Below, in pieces: positions 1 through 8,194 of a stretch of DNA of 64,000 nucleotides (the stretch's first letter is position 1; the number at the start of each line of letters is the position of its first letter). The stretch spans positions 5,019,001 to 5,083,000 of the forward strand of contig NZ_CP054916.1 in NCBI RefSeq assembly GCF_013364155.1, written 5' to 3'. The position numbers and the translations under genes are program-made. Under the pieces are notes generated by a model that was not told the origin of the DNA, ran no database searches, and saw only the letters and a list, made by a program, of their open reading frames with translations. This DNA is from Streptomyces sp. NA02950 (GTDB taxonomy: Bacteria; Actinomycetota; Actinomycetes; Streptomycetales; Streptomycetaceae).

Positions 1-1908
1 GGTGTTGCCCAGCGGATCGGTCTCCGCGATCACCTTGTAGGCGTCGTTGTGGACGTAGGTGGTGGTGTGGCCGAGGGAGTCGGTGTAGCGGGTGGTGCGG
101 CCGTCCGCTGCGTAGTGCAGCCGACCCGACAGGATCCCGTCCGGTCCGATGCCACGGAGTACCCGGCCACGGTGGTCGTAGACGTAGGCGTAGGTGGTGC
201 CGTTGCGGTCCGTCCACGACGTCATCCGGTGCTTGTCGTCATACCGGTAACGCAGTGGCCTGGCCGTGGAGTTGACGACCTCCGACAGGTTCCCCGCCTC
301 GTCGTAGCCGTAGGAGATCAGAGTGGTGCTGTGCTGGTGGTCCTCGCCGTGGAGCATGCGCAGCGCGGTGATCCGCAGCAGCTTCGGATCGGTGTCGATC
401 GCGATGCGGTAGCCGCCGGAGTGGTTGATCTCGGCCGGGGTGCCCTGCGCGTCATAGCCGATGGTGACACGGTCGCCGTCACCGGTGCGATCGGTGATCG
501 CCGTCAGCGCCAGCTCCCGGCCACCCGCCGGGAGCGGTGCGAAGTGCAGCGTCCGGTTCAGTTCCGCTGCGGTGACGGTGAACGTGCCGTCCGGCTTGCC
601 GTCCCAGCACAGCGGCCATCGGGGACCCGACGTCGGATACGTGGGGACATCGCGCTCCGGTACGGGGTAGGTGAGCAGCATGCCGTCGTCCGCGACATAG
701 ACCACGCCCGCGTCGTCGATCTCCAGCCGCTGGTCCAGCGTGCCCGCCCACGTGCGGCCGAACCAGCCACCACAGGGGTGCCCGGAGACATAGTGTCGCT
801 CCAGCACCAGCGGCAGGGCACCGGGCAGGCTGACATCCGTGTCCGACATGACCATCTCGCCGGTGGCCACATCGATCGGCTCGCCGGTGGTGCACTTCTT
901 GTCACCAGGGGTGCAGGACTGTCCCGGGTTCTCATCCGTGTGCCGGCGCGCCCGCCCGTCCCGGCTCAGCGCCCGTTCGCGGTTGAGGAGACGTTGTGCC
1001 GCGCTTTTGGCGGTGGAGGCGCCGCGGCGGACGGCGCCGGAGCCCCCGGAGGCCAGCGCCAGGAGGAGTTCGGGGGTGAGCTGACCGGCGGCGCGGGCGG
1101 GGTTGCGCTGCCATTCGTCCCAGTTGACGACGGCCTTGGCGAACTCCTTGGGGTGATCGGCGGCGTAGGCGGCGCCGTCGGCCATGCCCGCGAGCCGCAG
1201 ACCGGCGCCGCCGACGCCGCCGTTGACGAGGTCGTCGAAGTCGTCGTACCAGCCGCCGACGGTGTCCCCCGCACCACCGAAGAAGTCCCCCGCACCCTTT
1301 TTGAACTTGTCCCATCCCGACGGGGCCGGAGGCTTGTCCGGGGCCTCCTTCGCGGCGGTGTCGAGCTTCTTCTTCGCCGACGTGACCGTGAGCCCGAGCT
1401 CGTGCTCCAGCTTGTCCAGCCGCGCGTAGCAGTCGTTCAGCGCCGCCAGCCCCGGATCCTCCTCCGGCGGGCGCTCCGGCAGCGTCTCGTCCTTGCGGTC
1501 CACCGCCTCGTTGTACTTCCGCACCCGCTCCCAGTAGTGCTTGGACGCCGCCCGCGCCTCATCGGCATCGTCGATGATCGGCTTGACCCGCTTCTGCACC
1601 GAGCGCAACTTGTCCGCATACGCATCCAGCGCACTGGCGGCGGAGGTGAAGTACTTGTCCGCCGACTCCAGCTCCAACGGCAACGTGTCCGTCGCGCCCT
1701 TGAAGCCCTCGTTGGCCGCACCGGTCCAGTTCATCAACGACAGGACACCCAGCTGGTCCTCCCCGTCCTTGAACGCCCCGGCATAAGCCCGCAGCTTGAC
1801 CGCCAGCGCCTCCACCGTCTTCGGCGACCCCGGAATCACCTCGGAAGGCTTCGCCCCCTGGGGTATCCGCTCGGTCCCGCCGCCGTCGATGGCGTCCTTG
1901 TGCGTCAT
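1..1908 (-). CDS. RHS-repeat / polymorphic toxin-type secreted protein (N-terminal part, runs off the window)
   Basis: The frame is open on the minus strand from an ATG at 1908 to the window edge, giving 636 codons with the C-terminus outside. The N-terminal ~200 residues are helical and charged, as in type VII secretion-linked leader regions of actinobacterial polymorphic toxins. A middle segment contains CTPGDKKCTTGEPIDVATGE, the DUF6531-type start of an RHS shell. After it come YD-type repeats with motifs such as YGYDEAGNL, YRYDDKHRM and YVYDHRGRV. RHS proteins encapsulate a variable C-terminal toxin and usually have an immunity gene just downstream; both would lie left of position 1. The family is clear, but the toxin activity cannot be named from this window. 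Confidence 0.85.
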   Translation of the reverse strand, partial: MTHKDAIDGGGTERIPQGAKPSEVIPGSPKTVEALAVKLRAYAGAFKDGEDQLGVLSLMNWTGAANEGFKGATDTLPLELESADKYFTSAASALDAYADKLRSVQKRVKPIIDDADEARAASKHYWERVRKYNEAVDRKDETLPERPPEEDPGLAALNDCYARLDKLEHELGLTVTSAKKKLDTAAKEAPDKPPAPSGWDKFKKGAGDFFGGAGDTVGGWYDDFDDLVNGGVGGAGLRLAGMADGAAYAADHPKEFAKAVVNWDEWQRNPARAAGQLTPELLLALASGGSGAVRRGASTAKSAAQRLLNRERALSRDGRARRHTDENPGQSCTPGDKKCTTGEPIDVATGEMVMSDTDVSLPGALPLVLERHYVSGHPCGGWFGRTWAGTLDQRLEIDDAGVVYVADDGMLLTYPVPERDVPTYPTSGPRWPLCWDGKPDGTFTVTAAELNRTLHFAPLPAGGRELALTAITDRTGDGDRVTIGYDAQGTPAEINHSGGYRIAIDTDPKLLRITALRMLHGEDHQHSTTLISYGYDEAGNLSEVVNSTARPLRYRYDDKHRMTSWTDRNGTTYAYVYDHRGRVLRGIGPDGILSGRLHYAADGRTTRYTDSLGHTTTYVHNDAYKVIAETDPLGNT

Positions 1909-2191
1909 GCGATGGTTCCCTTCCCCCGCTCCCCCTGTGCGCCGTCGGACTCACCCGCCCACCGGCCGCTCTATTGTTCCAAGCTCATCGCGGAACAGGA
2001 CGCCTGCCACCGGCTGAGCGGTTTCGTCGCTGATGGTGGTCCGCGGCACACCCCCGACCAGGTGCTTTGTCCTGGTCCGGACCCGTGGTGCGGCGCGGTG
2101 GGTCCCCGCTGACGGGGTGTCAGCCGTGGCCGCTCAGGGCCGGGCCGGACGCCAGGTCCCCGTGCCGGTTCCGGCGTCATCAGGATTTCCA

Positions 2192-2217
2192 GGAATGAAG
2201 GTGTAGAGGGTGGGTAC
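2192..2217 (+). promoter_or_regulatory. Possible SigB-type promoter upstream of the sigma factor gene
   Basis: The sequence shows GGAATG, a 14-nt spacer and GGGTAC, ending about 48 nt before the GTG start at 2266. Streptomyces SigB/SigF-group promoters are usually written GTTT-N14-16-GGGTAT/C, so the -10 half fits well and the -35 half poorly. If real, the gene would be autoregulated. Nothing else recognisable was seen in the 357-nt gap (1909-2265) between this gene and the divergent RHS gene. Confidence 0.35.
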
Positions 2218-2265
2218 ACGCGTCTTCAATCAGCCTATGCATGCAGCCGATACAGGGAGTGCGAC

Positions 2266-3147
2266 GTGAACGGCACGGCACCCGTGGTCTCGTCAGATAT
2301 GACGGCAGCCGAAGCTGAGCAGGACAGCGGAGTTGAGCTCTCTGGCCTTCCCTCGGTGACGGACCCGTCGAAGGTAGCGCCGAAGGATGCCAGGGCGCTG
2401 ACCAAGACTTTCCTGGACCGGCTGACGGAGCTCGAGGAGGGGACGCACGAGTACCAATATGTGCGGAACACCCTGATTGAGCTGAATCTGTCGCTGGTCC
2501 GGTATGCCGCCCGACGGTTCCGGAACCGTTCGGTGGAGATGGAGGACGTCGTCCAGGTCGGCACGATCGGTCTGATCAAGGCGATCGACCGGTTCGATCT
2601 GACCCGTGAGGTGGAGTTCACCACCTTCGCGGTCCCCTACATCGTGGGGGAGATCAAGCGCTTCTTCCGTGACACGAGCTGGGCGGTGCATGTGCCCCGG
2701 CGGCTCCAGGAGCTGCGGATCGACCTGGCCAAGGCGAACGAGGAGCTCTTCCAGCGGCTGGACCGGTCGCCGACCACCGCCGAGCTGGCGGAGCACCTGA
2801 AGCTCAGTGAGGAGGAGGTCCTCGACGGACTGGTGGCCAGCAACGGCTATCTCACCACCTCGCTGGACGCCCCCGCCGACCATGAGAACGGCACCACCCG
2901 GGTGACCACCTTCGCCGACCGCATCGGCGAACTCGATCCGGCCATGGAGAACGTGGAGAACCTGCACGCCCTCAAGCCGCTGGTGGAGCAGCTCGGGGAG
3001 CGGGACCGGCGGATCCTCCAGATGCGGTTCGGGGACGAGATGACGCAGTCGGAGATCGGCGCCGAGCTGGGTGTCTCCCAGATGCATGTGTCACGGCTGC
3101 TCACGAAGGCGATCACTCGGCTGCGCCGCGGGATGCTCGCGGAGTAG
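2266..3147 (+). CDS. RNA polymerase sigma factor, SigB/SigF subfamily
   Basis: A 293-residue group 3 sigma-70 factor of the stress and development type. Region 2 includes NLSLVRYAARRFRNR and the core-binding motif DVVQVGTIGLIKAIDRFD. Region 3 follows RDTSWAVHVPRRLQELR. Region 4 ends with the helix-turn-helix QSEIGAELGVSQMHVSRLL. The GTG start at 2266 follows a CAGGGAG ribosome site. Streptomyces has many paralogs of this group (SigB, F, G, H, I, K, L, M, N), and I cannot tell which one this is. The gene stands alone with no anti-sigma gene beside it; the nearest RsbW-like gene is some 27 kb away at 29993-30493. A strong hairpin follows the stop codon. Confidence 0.92.
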   Translation: MNGTAPVVSSDMTAAEAEQDSGVELSGLPSVTDPSKVAPKDARALTKTFLDRLTELEEGTHEYQYVRNTLIELNLSLVRYAARRFRNRSVEMEDVVQVGTIGLIKAIDRFDLTREVEFTTFAVPYIVGEIKRFFRDTSWAVHVPRRLQELRIDLAKANEELFQRLDRSPTTAELAEHLKLSEEEVLDGLVASNGYLTTSLDAPADHENGTTRVTTFADRIGELDPAMENVENLHALKPLVEQLGERDRRILQMRFGDEMTQSEIGAELGVSQMHVSRLLTKAITRLRRGMLAE

Positions 3148-3217
3148 GAGCCGAGCGGTCGCCGCCGCCGTGGGGGCGGCGGCACCGGAGCCACTGTCGG
3201 TATGTGGTGGGAATGTC

Positions 3218-3253
3218 GAAGGGCCCGGCCGGAATCTTCCGGCCGGGCCCTTC
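3218..3253 (+). terminator. Intrinsic terminator-like hairpin after the sigma gene
   Basis: A perfect inverted repeat with 17-bp arms (gaagggcccggccggaa) and a 2-nt loop, 70 nt after the sigma stop codon. There is no T-tract, which is common for Streptomyces terminators. Confidence 0.7.
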
Positions 3254-3359
3254 GGTGTGTGTGTCCCCTCGGTGTGTGTCCCCCCTGTGGGTGGATGGCG
3301 TGGCGTACCGCGGAAAGGCGAGGCAGCCTTGAAGCACAGAGGGCAGAGGGTGATATGTC

Positions 3360-3713
3360 ATGATCCAGTCAGCCGATATCCGTGAGTGGCGCGACCGCGC
3401 CGTTGTGGACGACCAGGGCCGCAAGATCGGTTCGCTCGAGGCGATCTACGTGGCCACGACCAATGACGAGCCCGCCATGGCCACCGTCCGGACCGGCGTG
3501 CCGACCCGGCACCGGCTGGTGTTCGTCCCCGTCGACGACGCGATCGTCGGGCCCGGGTACGTCAAGGTCTCGTACGACCGGTCGCTGGTGAAGAAGGCTC
3601 CGTCGATCGGGACGGACGACATCCTGCCCGCGGAGCAGGAGGGAACGATCTTCCAGTACTACGGCAAGCCCTACCAGGCCGCCGCCGGTGAACGGCGGCT
3701 CGCCCGCCGCTGA
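3360..3713 (+). CDS. PRC-barrel domain protein
   Basis: A 117-residue soluble protein. Its N-terminal half matches the PRC-barrel beta fold: RDRAVVDDQGRKIGSLEAIY is the typical opening strand pair, followed by VRTGVPTRHRLVFVPVDDA. Short Streptomyces PRC-barrel proteins are often linked to the general stress response. It lies just downstream of the SigB-type sigma gene, behind a terminator, so it is probably transcribed separately. The purine-rich AGAGGGCAGAGGG precedes the ATG. Exact function unknown. Confidence 0.8.
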   Translation: MIQSADIREWRDRAVVDDQGRKIGSLEAIYVATTNDEPAMATVRTGVPTRHRLVFVPVDDAIVGPGYVKVSYDRSLVKKAPSIGTDDILPAEQEGTIFQYYGKPYQAAAGERRLARR

Positions 3714-3754
3714 CCCGCGGTCCGCCCGCCGCTGACCCGAGGAGACGTCGCGCC

Positions 3755-3925
3755 GTGGCTCTGTTCCTGTTCCTCGTGATCGTGGCCATGGCGCTCGGGA
3801 TCATCGGCACCGTGGTGCACGGCCTGGGCTATCTGCTGGTCATCGGCGTGGTGCTGTTCGTGGCCGACGTGATCTTCTCGCTGCTGAGCTGGTCGCGGCG
3901 GACCCGGCGGCGCCGGCTGCGATGA
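3755..3925 (+). CDS. Small hydrophobic membrane peptide (56 aa)
   Basis: GTG start at 3755 after a GAGGAGA ribosome site. The peptide is two closely spaced hydrophobic segments (residues about 2-20 and 24-46) ending in a very basic tail, RRTRRRRLR. That predicts a hairpin membrane peptide with the basic end in the cytoplasm. It is co-directional with the PRC-barrel gene 41 nt upstream. Its stop overlaps the start of the GH8 gene as ATGA, so the two are probably translationally coupled. Similar short 'hydrophobic proteins' are annotated in Streptomyces without a known role. Confidence 0.7.
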   Translation: MALFLFLVIVAMALGIIGTVVHGLGYLLVIGVVLFVADVIFSLLSWSRRTRRRRLR

Positions 3926-5085
3926 CGGCGGGACAGGGCGTCGCGACGGCCGTCCCCTTCGGCTGCCACGCCCGGACGTATCCGCCGGGCACCCTGCGGC
4001 CCTCCGGTGACCCGGCGGCGGCCGACCGCCGGGTCCTCGACCACTACCTGCGCTGGAAGGCGTGCTTCCTCCGGCGGGGGATCGGCGGCGAGGACGGCTG
4101 CCGCGCGGTGTACACCCCCGACGCCGCCCATCCGTACGTCGCCGAGGCCCAGGGCTACGGCCTGGTGATCACGGCGCTGATGGCGGGCGCCGACCCCGAG
4201 GCCCGGAGCCTCTTCGACGGCATCCTCCGACATGTGCGCGCCCACCCCTCCGTCAACAACCCGGAACTGCACGCCGCCCAGCAGGACAGCGGCGGACGGG
4301 ACGTCGGCGGTAGCGACTCCGCGACCGACGGCGACCTGGACATCGCCTACGGGCTGCTGCTCGCCGGACGCCAGTGGGGCGGCGACTACACCGCCCTCGC
4401 GCTGCGGCGCGTCCAGGCCGTCAAGGAGAGCGAGGTGCACCCCGGCACCCGGCTGATGAAGCTGGGGGACTGGTCCTCGGGCGACTGGGACGGCGTCTCC
4501 CGGACGTCCGACGGGATGCCCGGCCACCTCAGGGCGTTCCGGGTCGCCACCGGCGACCCCTTCTGGGACGAGGTGCTGGACGCGCAGCTGACGCTGACCG
4601 ACACCGTGCAGCGGCGCTACGCGCCGGACACCGGGCTGCTCCCCGACTTCGTCGTGGACACCACCACCGGCCGCCCCCGCCCCGCACCGTCGCGGGTCCT
4701 GGAGAGCCCGCACGACGGCGACTACCACTGGAACGCCTGCCGGGTCCCGTGGCGCCTCGGCGCGGACGCGGCGCTCGGCGGCGACCCCCGGTCGCGGGTG
4801 GCCGCGCGCCGGATCAGCCGGTGGGCGCGGACGGCGGCCGACGGCGACCCGGCCCGGCTCGGCAATGGCTACCACCTGGACGGCACGGTCTACGGGGCGG
4901 GCTGGTCGCCCGCCTTCGCCGCGCCCCTCGCGGTCGCCGCGCTGACCGACGAGGGGGCGCAGGCGTGGCTGGACGCGCTGTGGGAGCGGCTGTGCACGAC
5001 CCCACCGGACCCGGCCCGCGCCTACGCCGCCGGGGTGCAGCTCCAGTCGATGCTGGTGATCAGCCACAACGCCTGGCAGCCGTGA
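3922..5085 (+). CDS. Glycoside hydrolase family 8 protein (endoglucanase/chitosanase-like)
   Basis: A 387-residue protein with GH8 hallmarks. VAEAQGYGLVITALM (E75) matches the general acid region. SATDGDLDIAYGLLLAG (D136/D138) matches the second conserved block containing the catalytic aspartate. The (alpha/alpha)6 repeats continue through GDWSSGDWDGVSRTSD and DGDYHWNACRVPWRLG. GH8 enzymes cleave beta-1,4 linkages in cellulose, chitosan, xylan or lichenan; the substrate here cannot be assigned. No signal peptide is visible, which is unusual for the family. The start overlaps the preceding membrane-peptide gene by ATGA. Confidence 0.85.
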   Translation: MTAGQGVATAVPFGCHARTYPPGTLRPSGDPAAADRRVLDHYLRWKACFLRRGIGGEDGCRAVYTPDAAHPYVAEAQGYGLVITALMAGADPEARSLFDGILRHVRAHPSVNNPELHAAQQDSGGRDVGGSDSATDGDLDIAYGLLLAGRQWGGDYTALALRRVQAVKESEVHPGTRLMKLGDWSSGDWDGVSRTSDGMPGHLRAFRVATGDPFWDEVLDAQLTLTDTVQRRYAPDTGLLPDFVVDTTTGRPRPAPSRVLESPHDGDYHWNACRVPWRLGADAALGGDPRSRVAARRISRWARTAADGDPARLGNGYHLDGTVYGAGWSPAFAAPLAVAALTDEGAQAWLDALWERLCTTPPDPARAYAAGVQLQSMLVISHNAWQP

Positions 5086-5207
5086 GCCCTGTCCGGCGGA
5101 TCTCATCGGGCCCGCGACGCCTGGCACCGCGCCCCCGGCTACCGCTGGGAAATGCCCCCCGCACCGGACGCCGCGGGCCGGCCCTCCAACATTCACCGGA
5201 CAGCCCT
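5086..5207. repeat. Decayed inverted-repeat element related to the one at 52418-52580
   Basis: It starts immediately after the GH8 stop codon. The left 46 nt, beginning gccctgtccggcggatct, closely match the reverse complement of the right arm of the 52418-52580 element. The right end (caccggacagccc) is a degraded copy of the same terminus. The centre (5131-5159) holds gcccccggctaccgctggga followed by aatgccccc, a 29-mer also present at 57710-57738. Probably a non-autonomous mobile-element remnant. Confidence 0.65.
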
Positions 5208-5542
5208 TGGCGGTGCGCTCCCGGCGCTTCGCGGGGGAATTCTGGTTCGCGTCCGGCGGGTTTCCACGCTGTGAGGCGACGAAGGGCCCGGCCCGCGGGC
5301 GTCGGTAAGGGGTGCCGATGCGGTACGGCGGGCGGGCAGCGCGAGATCAGGCGGGCGCTGGTACGGCGCCGGGAGCCGCTGGACCCCGACGCGCTCGCGC
5401 GGCTGCGCCGCTTCGGCGCGGCGCTGCTGCGCGGCGACCAGCCGTCGTGAACGGTGCCACGGGCTTGGTGGACCAGGGATGCGCGGGCGCCGCCGTGACG
5501 TCCGCGCCCCGCCTCGCCGGGCGCCGGACCGGCCGCGACCGC
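5208..5542. other. Intergenic region with no supported gene
   Basis: About 335 nt between the repeat and the polyprenyl synthetase pseudogene stop. One plus-strand frame ending at 5450 reads EIRRALVRRREPLDPDALA and then RLRRFGAALLRGDQPS. It looks protein-like but has no convincing start or ribosome site, so it may be the remnant of a lost gene. Confidence 0.4.
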
Positions 5543-6552
5543 TCAGTCCCCGTGCGTGGCGGGCCGTGGGCCGGCCCGCTCGATCACCGCCCGGCACAGC
5601 CCGTCCAGCGCGGACTTCGCCGGGCCGTCGGGCAGCGGTGACAGGGCCGCGCGGGCCGCGTCCGCCTGGCGGACCGCCTCCCGGCGGACGTCGGCCACCA
5701 CCGGGTGGGCCCGCAGCCGGGCCACCGCCTCCGCGTCCGGTTCCCGGTCGGCGGGCCCGGCGGTGAGCAGGTCGTACAGCTCCCGGTCCGCGCCGCCGCC
5801 CGAGGCCCCGTCCGCCGCCGTTCCCCGTGACCGCAGCAGCACAAGCGGCAGGGTGGGGCGGCGGTCCAGGGCCGGGGCCAGGGCCGTGTCGGCCTCGGCT
5901 GCCACCCGACGGGCGACGCCCAGCCGTTCGCCGAAGCGGGCGAGGGTGTCCGCGATGTCCGGGGCGGCCCCGGCGGTCATCGCGCCGAGCCGTCCGGAGA
6001 CGGCGGTCAGTGAACCGCACCGGCCGGTCAGCACCTCCAGGTGGTGGGTGACCGGATCACGGCCGTCCGGCGGCCCGGTCGTCTCCAGGATCTGGCCGGT
6101 GACCAGCCGTTTGAACGCTTCGGCCTGGAGCCGTACGGCCTGCGGGCCAAGACCGGCCAGCAGATGCGAGGCCCGGGCGAAGAGGACATCACCGGTGAGG
6201 ACGGCCACCGTGTTGTCCAGTGGGCGTCCGGGGCGGGGCGGGCGGCGCCGGGGGCCCGGCGGCGTACGCCCGCCTCGTCCCGCACCTCGTCGCGGCAGTG
6301 CGTCGCCCGGTGGGTCAGCTCGACGACCACGGCCGCGGGCACCACCCCGGGCGCCTCCGGATCGCCGAACCGCGCGGCCAGCAGCACCAGCAGCGGCCGG
6401 AACCGCGGGCCGTGCGAGCGCAGCAGCCGCCGCGCGGCCTCGGTGATGAACGGCACATCGCTCTGGGTGGCGCTCAACAGGCACTCCTCGACCGCCGTGT
6501 GCCCGGCGCTGAGCCCGGCGTCCAGCGTGCGGTCCCGCACGGTCGGCTGCAT
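5543..6552 (-). pseudogene. Polyprenyl (isoprenyl) diphosphate synthetase, frameshifted and degenerate
   Basis: The N-terminal part reads from ATG 6552 with family sequence SDVPFITEAARRLLRSHG and VVVELTHRATHCRDEV. The rest of the protein (DNTVAVLTGDVLFARASHLL onward) lies in another frame. The shift falls at about 6217-6218: family members read RWDNTVA, and restoring one C on the plus strand joins DAHW to DNTVA. Both aspartate-rich motifs are eroded: DDxxD is now DEVRD, and the second motif reads AAEADTALAP. The GKRFRP lysine is also lost (GPRFRP). These losses argue for a true pseudogene rather than only a sequencing error. Functional relatives make C15-C50 prenyl diphosphates. Confidence 0.8.
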
Positions 6553-6589
6553 GGACGGAAATGTCTCATATGCCGTCAGGAGTGCGGGC

Positions 6590-8194
6590 TCACGAACCGG
6601 TCGGGACGGTGGCCCGGATCCGGCTCCCCTGGCCCGGACGGCTGTCCACGTTCAGGGTGCCGCCGACCTCGCGGGCCCGCTCCCGCATGGAGAGCAGCCC
6701 CAGATGGCCGGGGAAGGAGCCCTGGCAGTCGAAGCCGACACCGTCGTCGGCGACCGTCAACGTCACGGTCCCCGGACCACTGAGCAGATGGAGGGTGACG
6801 TTCCGGGCGCGGGAGTGCTTGGCGACGTTGTGCAGGGACTCCTGGGCGATCCGGAACAGCGCGTGCTTGGCCTCCGGTGTGGTCTCCGGTTCGTCCCCGA
6901 GCCGGGCCTCGGCCGCGATGCCGTACCGGTCGCGCAGCGCTTCCACATGCCGGGTGAGCGCGGCGACCAGCCCCTCGGCCTCCAGTGACTCGGGCCGCAG
7001 CTCGCACAGCAGCGACCGGGTCTCGGCGATGGCGACGTCAGCGAGCCGCCGGATGTAATCGATCGGCTCGGCGAGTTCGGCCGGTCCGGCCGGTCCCGCG
7101 AGATCGCGCTCCAGCAGCTCACGGGCGGTACGGGCGCCGAGCGCGATGCCGTACAGCGCCTGGGAGACCGAGTCGTGCAGTTCGCGTGAGATCCGCTGCC
7201 GTTCCTCGCGCACCACCTTCTCCTGGGTGGCCGTGCGCAGCCGGTCCCGCTCCACCGCGCACACCGCGTGCCCGGCGATCACCTCCAGCACGGTGAGATC
7301 GGCGTCGGTGGGGTCGCGGCCCGCGGGGAAGTGGCAGCACATCGCCCCGATCGCGGTGCTCTCGCACAGCAGCGGCCAGGCGGCCACCGCGCCCCGGGCG
7401 GGGCCGTCACCGGCGGTGCCGCCGCTGCCGCCGTGGATCACGGGCGCGGCTCCGGCGATCGCCTCCAGCGCGGGTCGGCGCGAGGGCGGGGTGTGGCCGT
7501 GGCCGCCGCCCGCCATCCGCAGCGTCACCCCCGGGCCCGGCTCCAGCAGATAGACGGTGCAGCTCGCGGCGCCGGTACGGGCCACCGCGCCCGCGGCCAG
7601 GGAGTCCAGGGTGCGCCGTACCGAACCGTGTCCGGCGGCGGTCGAGGCCAGACGGCGCAGATGGTCCCGGTGACGGATCCGGGCGACCGCGTGCCCGGCG
7701 GCCGGGGCGAACCGCTCGACGGTCCGCACATCGCCGCGGGTGAGCCGGCGTCCGCCGGGCCGGCTGGCCACCTCGATCACCCCCACCGGCTGGCCGCGCA
7801 CCACCAGCGGCGCGTCCAGCACCGAGGTCAGGGCCGTGTCGTGGGGGACCCGGCGGTAGCGGGGCGGGCGCCGTTCGCCGCCGGACAGGGTGGACCGTCC
7901 GGCGCGGATGGCCTGGCGGGCGGGGGCGGAGCCGCCGGGGGTGAGCGGCCCGCTCGGGGTGACCGCCGGGGCGCCGTCGGTGACCCGTACCGCGAGCACG
8001 TCGCCGGGTTCCAGCACCATCACCCGGGCCATGTCGGCGCCGAGCGCCCCGCGCAGTCCGCGGGCGATCAGCCGCAGCACCGCGTCGCCGGTCTCCCCCG
8101 CCAGGAGGCGTTCGGTGATCTCGGCGAGTGCCGCCGCCGCGCGGCGCCGCCGGGCGATCCGGATCCGGTACGTGCCGATCACGCCGACCACCAC
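6590..8194 (-). CDS. GAF-containing sensor histidine kinase (NarX/DesK type)
   Basis: A 534-residue kinase. The N-terminus is a short hydrophobic or basic stretch, followed by two GAF-like sensor regions (about 20-175 and 185-315). The HisKA_3 box is SRELHDSVSQAL with the phospho-accepting H340. The C-terminal HATPase has the N box ESLHNVAKHS and G boxes DDGVGFD and GHLGLLSMRERA. The GTG start at 8194 lies 16 nt inside the end of the upstream response-regulator gene, so the two are one transcript and cognate partners. No clear transmembrane helix bundle is present; sensing is probably cytoplasmic. Confidence 0.9.
   Translation of the reverse strand: MVVGVIGTYRIRIARRRRAAAALAEITERLLAGETGDAVLRLIARGLRGALGADMARVMVLEPGDVLAVRVTDGAPAVTPSGPLTPGGSAPARQAIRAGRSTLSGGERRPPRYRRVPHDTALTSVLDAPLVVRGQPVGVIEVASRPGGRRLTRGDVRTVERFAPAAGHAVARIRHRDHLRRLASTAAGHGSVRRTLDSLAAGAVARTGAASCTVYLLEPGPGVTLRMAGGGHGHTPPSRRPALEAIAGAAPVIHGGSGGTAGDGPARGAVAAWPLLCESTAIGAMCCHFPAGRDPTDADLTVLEVIAGHAVCAVERDRLRTATQEKVVREERQRISRELHDSVSQALYGIALGARTARELLERDLAGPAGPAELAEPIDYIRRLADVAIAETRSLLCELRPESLEAEGLVAALTRHVEALRDRYGIAAEARLGDEPETTPEAKHALFRIAQESLHNVAKHSRARNVTLHLLSGPGTVTLTVADDGVGFDCQGSFPGHLGLLSMRERAREVGGTLNVDSRPGQGSRIRATVPTGS

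Noticed and set aside
5318..5641. Small plus-strand gene starting at ATG 5318
   Set aside because: It reads in a frame with no protein-like character and overlaps the synthetase pseudogene; the more protein-like frame ending at 5450 lacks a start.
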